Source: Cyanoderma ruficeps (taxonomy: Eukaryota; Chordata; Aves; Passeriformes; Timaliidae). Taken from it: a stretch of DNA of 64,000 nucleotides. This document shows positions 62,459 through 64,000 of the stretch, piece after piece; the first letter of the stretch is position 1, and each line of letters starts with the position of its first letter. Under the pieces are notes generated by a model. The model ran no database searches and had not been told where the DNA came from. It saw only the letters and a list, made by a program, of their open reading frames with translations. Location: assembly GCA_008694505.1 (NCBI GenBank), contig VZDJ01004378.1:19608239-19672238 (forward strand), written 5' to 3'. The translations under genes were made by a program, and so were the position numbers.

Positions 62459-62633
62459 CGCCTTGGGCATTTTAACTCGTTAGGAGATGACGAGGAAATT
62501 CATCTCGAACAACAAGGAGTTTGCCAACAAGCATAAGACTTTCATCTTGCAGGAAGACCAGTGCCTCATCATTTTGCTAGCACACTGCTGCAGGAAGAAA
62601 TTCTTGCTCCATTTCGTACTTTTATTGAGGTAG
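62459..62633 (+). other. Candidate plus-strand exon with a 48-codon open frame
   Basis: A textbook acceptor (CTGCCTGCTGTTTCTTTCAG) ends at 62458 and a donor TTGAG|GTAGAG follows at 62629/62630. An ATG at 62487 opens MTRKFISNNKEFANKHKTFI and continues to a TAG at 62631-62633, straddling the donor. The block has evener base composition than its flanks and includes an E-box-like CATCTG just upstream, so it might instead be a conserved regulatory element. No homology recognised. Confidence 0.18.
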
Positions 62634-64000
62634 AGAATGGGCTATTCAAAAGCCTGGGGTATAAGGTAGGAAATCCTCATTCCGTATTTTTCTGTGTTAT
62701 ACAGTGAGAGAGAGTGATGACAGGTTCATATCCTAGCAAATCTCACCATCATTCTGTTTGGCCTGGAGTCACTTGCAGTCACCTCTGTGCTTGCCTGCTT
62801 ACTATAAATAACAAACAGTCAGAAAAAAAGAATTCACAGCTTTTGTCCCTGTTGCTGACATTAGGAAGCTATTTTCATGATGCTTGTTAAGTGTTTTGGG
62901 CTTTGGCTTGGATTTCTACAATCATGCCTGTAATAAATCACATTAAAAGCAGATTAGTTGTGCCATACATTGAGTTCTGTTCAAGTTTTTACTTGAAAGG
63001 GTGAATGGGGGAGCAAGACACCACATGAAGGGAGTATTCAAAATTGTCTCAGCTACAGAGAGCAAGCAATGTGGGAGGATGCCCTCTGAGAGAGAAAAGG
63101 CTAAGGAAAAAAATATGGTGAAAATAAACCCTTAGGATTTGTGAGGAAAAGAACTCATAGGTGAGAGGAAGACATCTGTAGCTGGAGCAAGACCAAACTG
63201 AGTGGCTGCGGGACACAGGGTCTCTAAACTGCCAACTTGGTAAGGGCAGGCTCAGGCGAGAATTCTCAGTTCTACAGGGAGGTGCAGGGGTTTATTTTCG
63301 AATTAAAAATATTTACAAATTTTTCATGATGGTGACCTTCTTAACATGACTTGGAAGTGGAATGAACATTCTCAGTGTCTGAATGTTCTTACTAGCATCT
63401 GTTACCTCTAAAATTATCCCTGTTTTGATCTCTGAAGGCACCTTTTGTTTACTTACTGCTTATCCCTAGTGCAGGTACATTCCCTGTGCTGGTTCAGATG
63501 AGTAATTGTACTGGGTGAGGACTGCATGTGACCAGGCACTGAAACAAGCCAGCAAAGACACCTTCTCTTGTTGATTTCCTGGCTCTGATTGCATTCCTCA
63601 AACACTAGTGTTCTTCCAAACCTGATTTTTGGGGATGTGTGGCCCTGGATGTGTAAACCTGAGTGGTGTTGAGGTTCATAGGTGTCTGAGGAGCAAGAGT
63701 GATCAAAGAGCTGTAAAACAAGGATATGCTTAGTCATTTCACTCCTAGGCCTATGAGAGAGAATGCATTTTTCTCTGACCTTGGTTTCCAGAATGATGGA
63801 AGTGTTAGCAATGGATTCTCCAAAAGAGATTTTTGCTGTTTTGAGCACTAACCAGTAAGATATTTCAAGTGTTGTCCAAATACAGAATTCAATGACATTT
63901 TAGAAATTGTTTAATGATACCTGTCCAGGTAAATATGTATATTGCCCTAAGTTGTTTTATGTTGATTTTTATCAAGCTGATGATCCAAACAAATAGCTGA
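62634..64000. other. No supported gene
   Basis: T/G-biased plus strand. The 131-codon minus frame at 63453-63848 has no splice or motif support and runs against the skew. Confidence 0.5.

Overview
Avian nuclear DNA, most likely from a songbird-like genome. It has about 40% GC, five CR1 LINE fragments of the type that fills bird genomes, and two LTR elements. There is no prokaryotic gene organisation, no tRNA or rRNA gene, and no CRISPR array. Nothing is long enough to be an unspliced protein gene; the longest open frames lie in GC-rich DNA (CpG island, LTRs) and are composition artefacts.

The anchor is a CpG island at about 49.74-50.72 kb, almost certainly a promoter. To its left (1-49.7 kb) the plus strand looks A- and C-rich; to its right (50.9-64 kb) it looks T- and G-rich. 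In vertebrates this is the expected footprint of transcription running leftward (minus strand) on the left and rightward (plus strand) on the right, so the island may be bidirectional.

Left arm: I read by eye a set of candidate minus-strand exons with GT-AG sites and open frames at about 50.3, 40.9, 33.4, 28.8, 28.3, 27.6, 24.4, 21.2, 20.9, 15.8, 12.8, 12.7, 11.9, 7.0, 6.3, 3.0 and 2.8 kb. A subset (28.3, 27.6, 24.4, 21.2, 15.8, 12.8, 12.7, 11.9, 3.0, 2.8 kb) joins in one frame without a phase break. I could not identify the protein. The longer candidates (131, 135, 166, 105, 71, 67 nt) are the credible ones. Micro-exons under 50 nt are weak, since short phase-compatible pieces can be found by chance. 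The gene probably runs off the left edge.

Right arm: no recognisable coding gene. A few plus-strand splice-like segments (53.2, 55.4, 62.5 kb) could belong to a non-coding RNA or an unrecognised gene.

Repeats: CR1 at 12.97-13.40 (+), 24.60-25.21 (+), 26.61-27.28 (-), 50.89-51.25 (-) and 52.63-53.14 kb (-); a long LTR at 34.41-35.71 kb (+); a shorter LTR at 59.42-59.82 kb (+). Assembly blemishes: a 22-base N gap at 4016-4037 and single Ns beside homopolymers at 21557 and 56767.
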